DNA of 64,000 bases, from contig ONDM01000005.1 of NCBI GenBank assembly GCA_900316585.1, forward strand, positions 1 to 64,000, read 5' to 3'. Each line of letters starts with the position of its first letter. The stretch's first letter is position 1. Below, piece after piece: positions 54,205-62,881 of the stretch. This stretch comes from an uncultured Prevotellaceae bacterium. Lineage in GTDB: Bacteria > Bacteroidota > Bacteroidia > Bacteroidales > Bacteroidaceae. The position numbers and the translations under genes were made by a program. The notes under the pieces are model-generated. The model saw only the letters and a list, made by a program, of their open reading frames with translations. It was not told the DNA's origin and made no database searches.

Positions 54205-55890
54205 ATGACAGAGGAGTATCAGATAAGGGTGACGCCAGAGGTGGCAGCAAGCGAACAGAGTATAGCTTTGTATTTGGCTCGTGAAAAAGGGCTGAATATT
54301 CGTTCTATTCAAGCTGTTCGTGTGTTGAAGAGAAGCATTGATGCTCGTCAGCGGACTATTTTTGTAAACCTGAAGGTCCGTGTCTATGTGAATGAATATC
54401 CTCAGGATGAGCCGTATGAACATGTAGATTATCCCAATGTGGAAGGAAAACCTGAAGCCGTTATTGTGGGTGCTGGTCCTGGTGGTTTGTTTGCAGCTTT
54501 GCGCCTGATAGAGTTAGGTGTTCGTCCTGTCTTAGTGGAACGAGGTAAGAATGTCCGTGATCGTAAAAAAGATATTGCAGCGATTCCTAAGACCCAGCAA
54601 GTAGATAGTGAGAGCAATTATAGCTTTGGTGAAGGTGGAGCTGGTGCTTTTTCTGATGGCAAACTTTATACTAGAAGCAAGAAACGTGGCAATGTAGACA
54701 AAATACTGAATGTGTTCTGTCAGCATGGTGCAAGCCCTAGTATATTAGCTGATGCACATCCACATATTGGCACTGACAAGTTGCCTCGTGTCATAGAGAA
54801 TATGCGTAATCAGATTATTGCAAGTGGAGGTGAGGTACATTTTCAGACAAAAATGACGGGCTTACTGCTGGAGCATAATCAGGTAGTTGGCATTCAGTGT
54901 GAAGATGGAAGTGAGTTTCGTGGTCCAGTAATCTTGGCTACAGGTCATTCTGCCCGTGATGTATACCGTTATCTGTATCATTCAGGTATTGAGATTGAAG
55001 CCAAAGGATTGGCTGTAGGCGTTCGCTTGGAACATCCATCCGCTTTGATTGACCAGATTCAGTATCATAGGAAAGAAGGTCGTGGTAAGTATCTACCAGC
55101 TGCTGAATATAGTTTTGTGCATCAGGTAGACAATCGTGGGGTGTATAGTTTCTGTATGTGTCCAGGTGGTTTTGTAGTTCCAGCTGCCAGCGGACCAGAG
55201 CAATTGGTTGTCAATGGAATGTCACCAAGCAATCGTGGAAGTAAGTGGAGTAATTCTGGTATGGTAGTAGAATTACACCCTGAAGATTTAGGAGAGACAT
55301 CCATCCGATCTATGATAGAGGATTATGTAAAGGTTAATCCTTCGGATGAGGCTGAGCAGGTTGTCAGCAGCTTGGATAATCTTCCAAAGAGTATTAACCC
55401 CCATAATAGCGGAGACTCCATTGTAGCCCATCCACTGAGTGTTCTGCTGTTTCAAGATGCACTAGAAAGGCAATCTTGGATAGCAGGCAATATGAAACAA
55501 ACGGCACCAGCACAGCGCATGAGTGATTTTGTGAATAGGAGACTCAGTGTTGATTTGCCTTCTTCCAGTTATGTGGCAGGTTTAATAGCGTCTCCTCTTC
55601 ATTTCTGGATGCCGAAGTTTATTACCGAGAGGTTGAAGCTCGGTTTTCTTCAGTTTGGAAAAATGTCACATGGCTTTCTTACCAATGAGGCTACCATGAT
55701 AGGGGTTGAGACTCGGACATCATCGCCTGTGCGTATTGTAAGAGATAATGAGTCATTACAGCATATTCGTGTTCAAGGGCTGTTCCCTTGTGGTGAGGGT
55801 GCTGGCTACGCAGGTGGTATAGTTTCTGCCGGAGTGGATGGTGAACGGTGTGCAGAACGTTTAGCTGAATATATTTATCAAATCAAATAA
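54205..55890 (+). CDS. FAD-dependent oxidoreductase of unknown substrate
   Basis: A 561-aa flavoprotein. About 85 N-terminal residues (MTEEYQIRVTPEVAASEQ) precede the Rossmann FAD motif AVIVGAGPGGLFAALRL, with GEGGAGAFSDGKL and the C-terminal GEGAGYAGGIVSAGVDG. It belongs to a broadly conserved group of bacterial FAD-dependent dehydrogenases without a settled substrate. Its ATG directly follows the radA stop codon and the GH31 gene begins 2 nt after it, so the three are cotranslated. Confidence 0.88.
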   Translation: MTEEYQIRVTPEVAASEQSIALYLAREKGLNIRSIQAVRVLKRSIDARQRTIFVNLKVRVYVNEYPQDEPYEHVDYPNVEGKPEAVIVGAGPGGLFAALRLIELGVRPVLVERGKNVRDRKKDIAAIPKTQQVDSESNYSFGEGGAGAFSDGKLYTRSKKRGNVDKILNVFCQHGASPSILADAHPHIGTDKLPRVIENMRNQIIASGGEVHFQTKMTGLLLEHNQVVGIQCEDGSEFRGPVILATGHSARDVYRYLYHSGIEIEAKGLAVGVRLEHPSALIDQIQYHRKEGRGKYLPAAEYSFVHQVDNRGVYSFCMCPGGFVVPAASGPEQLVVNGMSPSNRGSKWSNSGMVVELHPEDLGETSIRSMIEDYVKVNPSDEAEQVVSSLDNLPKSINPHNSGDSIVAHPLSVLLFQDALERQSWIAGNMKQTAPAQRMSDFVNRRLSVDLPSSSYVAGLIASPLHFWMPKFITERLKLGFLQFGKMSHGFLTNEATMIGVETRTSSPVRIVRDNESLQHIRVQGLFPCGEGAGYAGGIVSAGVDGERCAERLAEYIYQIK

Positions 55891-55892
55891 AC

Positions 55893-58859
55893 ATGAAAAA
55901 AGCGAGTTTTGTTATTTCGGTCGTATTGGCATTGTTCTTGGCAAGCTGTACGACAGGTGCTTACAAGAAGACGGATCAGGGTATTATTGTATCTGTGCAA
56001 CAGGTACAGGAAAAAGCCCCAAAGCTGGTACGTCTTCAAGTTATGGGAGAGAAGATAATTCATGTAAGTGCAACGGCAGAGGATAAGTTTGCTGATCCTC
56101 AAAGTCTGATTATTGTACCTCAGACAGACAAGGCTTCTTATACTGTTGAGGAAAACGGTGATACCATTGTATTGGTTACCAAGTGTCTTCGGGCTAATGT
56201 CTTGACATCTACTGGTGAAGTTTGGTTTACTGATCCTAGTGGTAACCTTATACTGCAGGAACAGAAAGGTGGAGGTAAGTTATTCCAACCATATCAAGTT
56301 ATTCAGACTCAAGCCAATGGTGAAGATAAAACTTACGATGGTTGGTCTATTCAAACTCTATTTGAATCTCCATCTGATGAGGCTTTCTATGGGTTAGGAC
56401 AACACCAGGCTGATGATTGGAACTATAAGGGTAAAAACGAGGAACTTTTCCAGTATAACACAAAGGTTTCTGTTCCTTTTGTTGTTTCCAATAAGAACTA
56501 TGGTATATTGTTGGATAGCTATTCTCTGTGCCGTTTTGGTACCCCCAATGACTATGAGCAGTTAAATAAAATTTTCACCTTGTTTGATAAAGAAGGTAAA
56601 GAAGGTGCATTGACAGGCACATATTCTTCTCCTGAAGAGAAAGTCCTGGTTCGTAGGGAGGATTCCATTTACTTTGAGAATCTGAAATCCGCTAAAAACC
56701 TGCCTCAATATCCATTAGCTAAGGCTACGGTTGTCTATGAAGGTGAAATTGTACCACAGGCAACAGGGGAATATCGATTCCTGCATTATTATTCAGGCTA
56801 TCAGAAAATCTATATCGATGGCAAGTCTGTCTATACTGAAAATGTGGCAGGCAAAGGCGAGGAACAAGAAATTTGGCGCACGGCTTGGAATCCAAATGCC
56901 CGTAAGTTTAATGTGAACCTGGAGGCAGGTAAGCATTATAATATTCGTATTGAATGGAAGCCGGATGGCGGTGAGGCTTACTGTGGCTTGCGTGCTTTGG
57001 CTCCTGTGGCAGAAGAAGTTCAGCAGAAACTTTCAATCTGGAGTGAAATGACTCCTCAGTTGGATTATTATTTCATGGCAGGCGAGAATCTGGATGAGGT
57101 GATTTCTGGTTATCGTTCACTGACAGGTAAAGCTCAGATTATGCCTAAATGGGTTCTGGGCTATTGGCAGAGCCGTGAACGTTATAAGACTTCGGATGAA
57201 TTGTTAACAGCTCTGGCTGGTTTCCGTAGTCGTCAATTGCCTATTGACAATATTGTTGAGGACTGGTCTTATTGGCCAGTGGAAAGTTGGGGCTCTCATG
57301 AGTTTGATAAAGAACGTTTCCCAGACCCACAAGCTATGGTTGACAGTGTTCATGCCCAGCATGCTAAGATTATGATTAGTTGCTGGCCTAAATTCTATCC
57401 AACTACAGATAATTTCAAGGAATTGAATGAAAAGGGATATATGTATCAGCAGTCTCTTAAGGATAGTTTGGTAGATTGGATCTGGCCGGGTTATCATTAT
57501 GGATTTTATGATGCTTATGCACCGGAAGCAAGAAAGATTTTCTGGCGTCAGATGTATGAGAAATTAGGTGTTTTGGGAATGGATGCCTGGTGGATGGATG
57601 CTTCGGAGCCTAATGTTCGCGACTGTACAGACTTACGTTACCGTAAAGATCTTTGTGGCCCAACCTACTTAGGTTCATCAGACCAGTATTTCAACACTTA
57701 TTCCATTGTAAATGCTGAGGCTATTTATGATGGTCAACGGGCTACTGAGTCTGGCATGACAGATTGGAACCAGAATGGTTATGGAAATAAGTTCTCTCCT
57801 GAGAACAGGCGTGTATTCCTGCTGACTCGTAGTGGCTTCCCAGGTCTGCAGCGTTATTCAACCGCTACTTGGAGCGGTGATATCGGTACTAGATGGGAGG
57901 ATATGAAAGCTCAGATTACTGCAGGTTTGAATTTTAGTATCTCTGGTATTCCATTCTGGAGTCAAGATATTGGTGGCTTTTCTGTGGAAGGCCGTTATTC
58001 CGCTGCACAGGAGATCTTTAATAGAACGGGTGTAGAGAATGCAGATCTGAAGGAATGGCGTGAACTGAATGCCCGCTGGCATCAGTTCGGAGCCTTTGCT
58101 CCAATGTATCGTTCTCACGGTCAGTTCCCATTCCGTGAGCCTTGGAACATCGCACCAGAGAATCATCCTGCTTACAAGAGCATTCAGTATTATTTGAATT
58201 TACGTTATCGCATGATGCCTTACTTGTATTCTTTGGCAGCCATGGTACATTATAATGATTATACTATGATGCGTCCTTTGGTGATGGATTTTGGTGCAGA
58301 TGCCAATGTGCTGAATATAGGATATCAGTTCATGCTGGGGCCTTCTCTCATGGTTAATCCTATATATGTATATGGTGCACGTCAGCGTGAGGTATACTTC
58401 CCTAAAGATAATATATGGTATGATTTCTATACCGGAGAAGTTATTAGCAAGGGTGGTGAAACCAAGATGGTTTCTGCACCTTATGAACGCATACCATTAT
58501 ATGTACGTGCTGGTGCTATTCTTCCTTATGGACCATCTATGCAGTATTCCGATGAGAAACCTGCAGAAAATATCAGGCTGTATGTCTATGAAGGAGCAAA
58601 TGGCCAGTTCACTCTTTATGAAGATGAGAATGTAAACTATGGTTATGAGGCTGGGCGTTTTGCTAGGATTCCTGTTTCTTACAATGAAGAGACTAAGACA
58701 TTGACTATTGGTGACCGAGAAGGCAATTTCCCTGGTATGCTTCAGGAAAGAACCTTTACAGTTATTCCAGTAAGTGCTACGAAGACACAGAGTTATGATC
58801 CAGATGCCGCTGGTACTGAAGTGAAGTATAATGGCAAAAAGGTAGAGGTTAAGTTGTAA
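55893..58859 (+). CDS. GH31 alpha-glycosidase (alpha-xylosidase-like) lipoprotein
   Basis: A 988-aa family GH31 enzyme with lipoprotein signal (VLALFLASC, Cys19). Order: N-terminal beta-sandwich, a PA14-type insert (about 275-380; PQATGEYRFLHYYSGYQKIY), catalytic TIM barrel (about 420-790), C-terminal beta domains. The nucleophile is Asp569 (WWMDASEPN) and the acid/base Asp663 (TWSGD). The PA14 insert and VLGYWQSRERYKTSDE resemble bacterial alpha-xylosidases active on xyloglucan pieces; alpha-glucosidase is the alternative. It is not in a SusCD-type locus but in a radA operon. Confidence 0.9.
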   Translation: MKKASFVISVVLALFLASCTTGAYKKTDQGIIVSVQQVQEKAPKLVRLQVMGEKIIHVSATAEDKFADPQSLIIVPQTDKASYTVEENGDTIVLVTKCLRANVLTSTGEVWFTDPSGNLILQEQKGGGKLFQPYQVIQTQANGEDKTYDGWSIQTLFESPSDEAFYGLGQHQADDWNYKGKNEELFQYNTKVSVPFVVSNKNYGILLDSYSLCRFGTPNDYEQLNKIFTLFDKEGKEGALTGTYSSPEEKVLVRREDSIYFENLKSAKNLPQYPLAKATVVYEGEIVPQATGEYRFLHYYSGYQKIYIDGKSVYTENVAGKGEEQEIWRTAWNPNARKFNVNLEAGKHYNIRIEWKPDGGEAYCGLRALAPVAEEVQQKLSIWSEMTPQLDYYFMAGENLDEVISGYRSLTGKAQIMPKWVLGYWQSRERYKTSDELLTALAGFRSRQLPIDNIVEDWSYWPVESWGSHEFDKERFPDPQAMVDSVHAQHAKIMISCWPKFYPTTDNFKELNEKGYMYQQSLKDSLVDWIWPGYHYGFYDAYAPEARKIFWRQMYEKLGVLGMDAWWMDASEPNVRDCTDLRYRKDLCGPTYLGSSDQYFNTYSIVNAEAIYDGQRATESGMTDWNQNGYGNKFSPENRRVFLLTRSGFPGLQRYSTATWSGDIGTRWEDMKAQITAGLNFSISGIPFWSQDIGGFSVEGRYSAAQEIFNRTGVENADLKEWRELNARWHQFGAFAPMYRSHGQFPFREPWNIAPENHPAYKSIQYYLNLRYRMMPYLYSLAAMVHYNDYTMMRPLVMDFGADANVLNIGYQFMLGPSLMVNPIYVYGARQREVYFPKDNIWYDFYTGEVISKGGETKMVSAPYERIPLYVRAGAILPYGPSMQYSDEKPAENIRLYVYEGANGQFTLYEDENVNYGYEAGRFARIPVSYNEETKTLTIGDREGNFPGMLQERTFTVIPVSATKTQSYDPDAAGTEVKYNGKKVEVKL

Positions 58860-58877
58860 TATACAATTTTATAGGTT

Positions 58878-58926
58878 AAACTGCCCCATTCTTGTTGATT
58901 TGTAAACAGAATGGGGCAGTTTTTTT
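58878..58926 (+). terminator. terminator after the GH31 gene
   Basis: AAACTGCCCCATTC (58878-58891) and GAATGGGGCAGTTT (58909-58922) form a perfect 14-bp stem followed by T. Confidence 0.93.
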
Positions 58927-58935
58927 GCTTTTTAT

Positions 58936-58966
58936 TTTGTGCTCCCCTTATATTGTGCTATATTTG
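58936..58966 (+). promoter_or_regulatory. promoter of the thr operon
   Basis: TTTG (58936-58939) and TATATTTG (58959-58966) are 19 bp apart, a full consensus match. Transcription would start near 58973, 13 nt before the leader-peptide ATG. Confidence 0.8.
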
Positions 58967-58985
58967 CAGCGTTTTTAATAGGACT

Positions 58986-59063
58986 ATGGCATTCTACGGG
59001 CGAACATTTATGTCTTTGATGTGGACCACTACATCCACACGCACCACAACCCTTAGGGGTTAG
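58986..59063 (+). CDS. thr operon leader peptide (25 aa)
   Basis: A 25-codon frame from ATG 58986 to TAG 59061-59063 encodes 8 Thr, seven of them in the nine-residue stretch TTTSTRTTT. It lies between the thr promoter and thrA, where E. coli has thrL. The frame is too short for usual gene callers. The composition points to control by charged threonyl-tRNA; isoleucine codons, which E. coli thrL also uses, are absent. An inner ATG at 59010 would still keep all but one of the Thr codons. Confidence 0.82.
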   Translation: MAFYGRTFMSLMWTTTSTRTTTLRG

Positions 59064-59125
59064 GGATAATGTAATGCGTATCTACGTGATATGCGCCAGA
59101 GGATAGACTGGCAAATCTTTTTTTT
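59048..59125 (+). promoter_or_regulatory. thr attenuator region
   Basis: Three hairpins follow the Thr codons: AACCC/GGGTT (59048-59052 with 59057-59061) at the leader stop, GCGTATC/GATATGC (59076-59082 with 59088-59094, one G-U pair), and GCCAG/CTGGC (59095-59099 with 59108-59112) followed by AAATC and eight T (59118-59125). The last resembles a modest intrinsic terminator. I could not fix one antiterminator pairing by eye, so the switch is less certain than for leu. Confidence 0.6.
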
Positions 59126-59192
59126 CAATCGTTATTTTGAAACAACAAATAGAACGCTTAAATATAGCGTATCTGTTTTTAATATATACAAC

Positions 59193-61628
59193 ATGAGAGT
59201 ATTGAAATTTGGTGGGACATCTGTAGGTTCCGTTAAGAGTATCTTGAGTCTCAAGCAAATCGTCGAAAAGGCAAAAGAGAGAGAAAAAATTATCGTAGTG
59301 GTTTCTGCTTTAGGGGGTATCACAGACAAGTTGATAAATACCTCTACTCAGGCTTCATCGGGTGACAGTTCATACATTACTTCTTTTGATGAAATCGTAT
59401 CTCGGCATCATGAAATGGTGCATACAATCATAACAGATCCTGGACGCCAGGTGGCTTTACTGCATGTTGTTGATGAGTTGTTGAACGAATTGAAGGATAT
59501 TTATCAAGGCATTTTCTTGATTCGTGACCTCTCCCCTAAAACATTGGCAGCCATTGTAAGCTATGGAGAGCGTATCTCTAGTCGTATAGCAGCAGAACTT
59601 ACTGGCGCTAAATGGTTTGATTCCCGGGAGTTCATTAAGACTGAGAAGAAACAGGGAAAGCATATTCTGGATTCGGAATTGTCCAATAAACTAATTTTGG
59701 AGACTTTTAAAGATCAGCCTCAGTTGAGTTTGATTCCAGGTTTTATCTCTAGAGATAAGTTTTCCGGAGAAGTTACGAATCTAGGTCGAGGTGGTTCAGA
59801 CTATACTGCAGCTATTGTTGCAGCAGCTTTAAATGCCGATGCATTGGAAATTTGGACAGATGTGGATGGTTTCATGACTGCAGATCCACGTGTCATTTCC
59901 ACAGCTTATACCATTAAGGAACTTAGTTATATAGAGGCTATGGAGCTTTGCAACTTCGGTGCAAAGGTCGTTTATCCTCCTACTATTTACCCTGTCTGCC
60001 ATAAGAATATACCAATATTGATAAAAAATACCTTTAATCCTGAAGGTGAGGGCACCATTATCCGACAGGTAGTTGATAAAGGAGGGAAAAGTATTAAAGG
60101 TATTTCTTCTATCGGTAATACAAGCTTAATTACTGTAACGGGTTTAGGTATGGTGGGTGTTATTGGTATTAACTCCCGTATCTTCCAAACTTTAGCTGAA
60201 GAGGGTATCAGCGTCTTCCTGGTTTCACAGGCTTCATCAGAGAACAGTACTTCCATAGGTGTCCGTAATGAGGACGCAGATAAGGCTTGCGAGGTTCTGA
60301 ACCATGAATTCCAGAAAGAGATAGAAATGGGTGAAATCAATCTGATAAGTGCAGAAAAGGGATTGGCTACTGTGGCTATCGTGGGTGAAAACATGAAGCA
60401 TACACCTGGCATTGCAGGTAAGTTGTTCGGAACCTTGGGACGCAATGGTATTAATGTGATAGCCTGTGCTCAAGGCGCATCAGAGACCAATATCTCATTT
60501 GTAGTAAACAGCCAGTGGCTGCGAAAGACATTGAATGTTATTCATGATAGCTTCTTCTTGTCTGAATATCAGGAACTGAATTTGTTTATTTGTGGCGTTG
60601 GAACAGTAGGAAACAGTTTGATTGAGCAGATAAAGCAGCAGTACAATAGATTGATGAAGGAAAGGAACCTGAGACTTAACGTGGTAGGTATTGCAAGCAG
60701 CAGAAGAGCCATGTATTCTCGTCCTGGTTTGGATTTGGAAGGATATAAGGAGCGTTTATATACGGAAGGAGAGGAGAGTGATATTCAAAAATTACGTGAC
60801 AACGTGATTGGTATGAATATCTTCAATTCTGTCTTTGTTGATTGTACAGCCAGTGAGGATGTTTCTGACCTTTATAAAGACTTTCTGGCACATAATATAG
60901 CTGTAGTGGCAGCCAACAAACTCGCTGCTTCATCCGATTATGAGAATTATAACATGCTTAAGAAACTGGCTTACCGAAGGGGTGTGAAGTTCCTCTTTGA
61001 AACCAATGTAGGTGCAGGCCTTCCTATTATCAACACTATCAATGACTTACGTAATAGCGGTGATAAAATATTAAAGATAGAAGCAGTTCTCAGTGGAACG
61101 TTGAACTTTATCTTCAATAACATTTCCGCAGATATGCCATTCAGTAAGACTGTAAGAATGGCTACCGAGCAAGGTTACTCAGAACCAGACCCTCGTATTG
61201 ACCTGTGTGGAAAAGATGTGATCCGAAAGCTGACTATCTTGTCTCGCGAGGCAGGGTATCGCATGAATCAAAACGATGTGGAAACGCATCTTTTCTTGCC
61301 AGACAGCTATTTCAGTGGTACTTTGGAAGATTTCTGGAAAAATATTCCGGCTGTAGATGCTGAGTTTGAAGAACGTCGCAAGAAGTTGGAAAAAGAACAT
61401 AAGCGTTGGCGTTTTGTTGCTACATTGGAAAATGGCAAAGGACGAGTGGAATTGAAGGAAGTTGAGAGTACACACTCATTCTACAATCTGGAAGGTAGCA
61501 ATAATATCATTCTTCTGACCACTGAGCGTTATAAAGAGTATCCAATGCTAATACAAGGATATGGTGCTGGAGCTCAGGTCACAGCAGCTGGCGTATTTGC
61601 TGATATCATGAGTGTTGCCAACATATAG
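59193..61628 (+). CDS. thrA: bifunctional aspartokinase/homoserine dehydrogenase
   Basis: A fused 811-aa enzyme that starts the threonine and methionine branch of the aspartate family. ATG 59193 gives the typical MRVLKFGGTSVGS start; an open frame from 59091 runs through the attenuator and is not used. Aspartokinase (1-290, KFGGTSV and GRGGSDYTA) is followed by ACT domains (about 310-450) that bind threonine, and by homoserine dehydrogenase (about 460-811, GVGTVGNSL; GTLNFIFNN). The apgM-like gene starts 35 nt after its stop. Confidence 0.96.
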   Translation: MRVLKFGGTSVGSVKSILSLKQIVEKAKEREKIIVVVSALGGITDKLINTSTQASSGDSSYITSFDEIVSRHHEMVHTIITDPGRQVALLHVVDELLNELKDIYQGIFLIRDLSPKTLAAIVSYGERISSRIAAELTGAKWFDSREFIKTEKKQGKHILDSELSNKLILETFKDQPQLSLIPGFISRDKFSGEVTNLGRGGSDYTAAIVAAALNADALEIWTDVDGFMTADPRVISTAYTIKELSYIEAMELCNFGAKVVYPPTIYPVCHKNIPILIKNTFNPEGEGTIIRQVVDKGGKSIKGISSIGNTSLITVTGLGMVGVIGINSRIFQTLAEEGISVFLVSQASSENSTSIGVRNEDADKACEVLNHEFQKEIEMGEINLISAEKGLATVAIVGENMKHTPGIAGKLFGTLGRNGINVIACAQGASETNISFVVNSQWLRKTLNVIHDSFFLSEYQELNLFICGVGTVGNSLIEQIKQQYNRLMKERNLRLNVVGIASSRRAMYSRPGLDLEGYKERLYTEGEESDIQKLRDNVIGMNIFNSVFVDCTASEDVSDLYKDFLAHNIAVVAANKLAASSDYENYNMLKKLAYRRGVKFLFETNVGAGLPIINTINDLRNSGDKILKIEAVLSGTLNFIFNNISADMPFSKTVRMATEQGYSEPDPRIDLCGKDVIRKLTILSREAGYRMNQNDVETHLFLPDSYFSGTLEDFWKNIPAVDAEFEERRKKLEKEHKRWRFVATLENGKGRVELKEVESTHSFYNLEGSNNIILLTTERYKEYPMLIQGYGAGAQVTAAGVFADIMSVANI

Positions 61629-61663
61629 TGTTGAATACGGAAGATATAAGGTCGTTTAAAGTA

Positions 61664-62878
61664 ATGAAACACATTATAATTCTGGCAGATGGATCTGCTG
61701 ACTGGGCGTGTCCTTCTTTAGGAGGGAAAACGTTGTTTCAGTATGCTCATACACCAAATATCGATTTGTTGGCCAAGATGGGGCGCTGTGGACGTTTAAA
61801 GACTGTTCCTGATGGTTTTCATCCAGGCAGTGAGGTCGCAAATTCTTCTATTTTGGGCTATGATCAATATAAAGTCTATGAAGGACGTGGTTCTTTGGAG
61901 GCTGCCAGCATTGGTTATGAGATGCGTCCTGATGATATGGCTTTGCGTTGTAATATTGTCTGTTTGGAAGGTGACATTCTGAAAAATCATTCAGCTGGGC
62001 ATATATCAACAGAAGAGGCTGATGTGTTGATAAAGTATTTGGATGAGAAACTAGGTAACGATATTGTCCGTTTTTATACTGGTGTGCAGTATCGGCATCT
62101 GTTGGTTGTAAAGGGAGGTGACAAACGCTTGAAATGTACCCCTCCTCATGATGTACCGCTTCAGCCATGGAGACCTTTACTTATTCAGGCTGAGGTTCCG
62201 GAAGCGCAGACTACAGCAGATTTGTTGAATAGTTTGATTCTGAAATCTCATGAATTGTTGTCTAAGCATCCGCTAAACTTGAAACGACAGGCAGAGGGCA
62301 AGGATCCGGCAAATAGTATTTGGCCTTGGAGTCCTGGTTTCCGCCCAAATATGGAATCGCTTACCCATATGTATCCACAGATTAAAGAAGGATCTGTTAT
62401 TTCAGCAGTTGATTTAATTAAGGGAATTGGGCATTATGCAGGTTTGAAGAATATAGAAGTTCCAGGAGCTACAGGCCTTTATAACACTAATTATGAAGGT
62501 AAGGTGCAGGCCGCTTTGAATGCGTTGAAAAAAGAAGATTTTGTCTATCTTCATATTGAAGCCCCTGATGAGGCTGGCCATGAGGGTGATATACCGTTGA
62601 AACTTCGTACTATTGAGGATATTGATGCTAAAGTGGTTGGGCCTATCTATAATGAGGTTAAGACCTGGGAAGAGCCTGTAGCCATCAGTGTACTGCCTGA
62701 TCATCCTACTCCTTGTGAGCTTCGCACCCATACTGGTGAGCCAATTCCGTTTCTGATTTATTTTCCTGGTATCCAACCGGATAATGTGGAAGTGTTTGAT
62801 GAGGTGTCTTGTGTAGAAGGAAGTTATGGGCTGCTTGAGTGTGGAACATTCATGAAATTGTTTATGTCAATAGGATAA
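61664..62878 (+). CDS. phosphoglycerate-mutase-like protein, proposed homoserine kinase
   Basis: A 404-aa protein of the alkaline phosphatase superfamily, like archaeal cofactor-independent phosphoglycerate mutase. It starts with KHIIILADGSADW (metal-binding Asp) and has GSEVANSSILGYD (the Ser that is phosphorylated in the family) and IEAPDEAGHEGD, with DHPTPCELRTHTGEP near the end. ATG 61664 is chosen over a GTG at 61628. Family knowledge: a subgroup found between thrA and thrC in Bacteroidales has been proposed as homoserine kinase (I recall the TIGRFAM model TIGR02535). The position here fits that exactly, as no GHMP thrB is present. Confidence 0.85.
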   Translation: MKHIIILADGSADWACPSLGGKTLFQYAHTPNIDLLAKMGRCGRLKTVPDGFHPGSEVANSSILGYDQYKVYEGRGSLEAASIGYEMRPDDMALRCNIVCLEGDILKNHSAGHISTEEADVLIKYLDEKLGNDIVRFYTGVQYRHLLVVKGGDKRLKCTPPHDVPLQPWRPLLIQAEVPEAQTTADLLNSLILKSHELLSKHPLNLKRQAEGKDPANSIWPWSPGFRPNMESLTHMYPQIKEGSVISAVDLIKGIGHYAGLKNIEVPGATGLYNTNYEGKVQAALNALKKEDFVYLHIEAPDEAGHEGDIPLKLRTIEDIDAKVVGPIYNEVKTWEEPVAISVLPDHPTPCELRTHTGEPIPFLIYFPGIQPDNVEVFDEVSCVEGSYGLLECGTFMKLFMSIG

Positions 62879-62881
62879 GAT

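Noticed and set aside
59091-59192. N-terminal extension of thrA by 34 residues
   Set aside because: It runs through the attenuator hairpin and T-run; the family start MRVLKFGGTSV begins at 59193.
59987-60445. A 152-codon minus-strand frame inside thrA
   Set aside because: It is fully covered by the aspartokinase coding sequence and has no promoter or homology signal.
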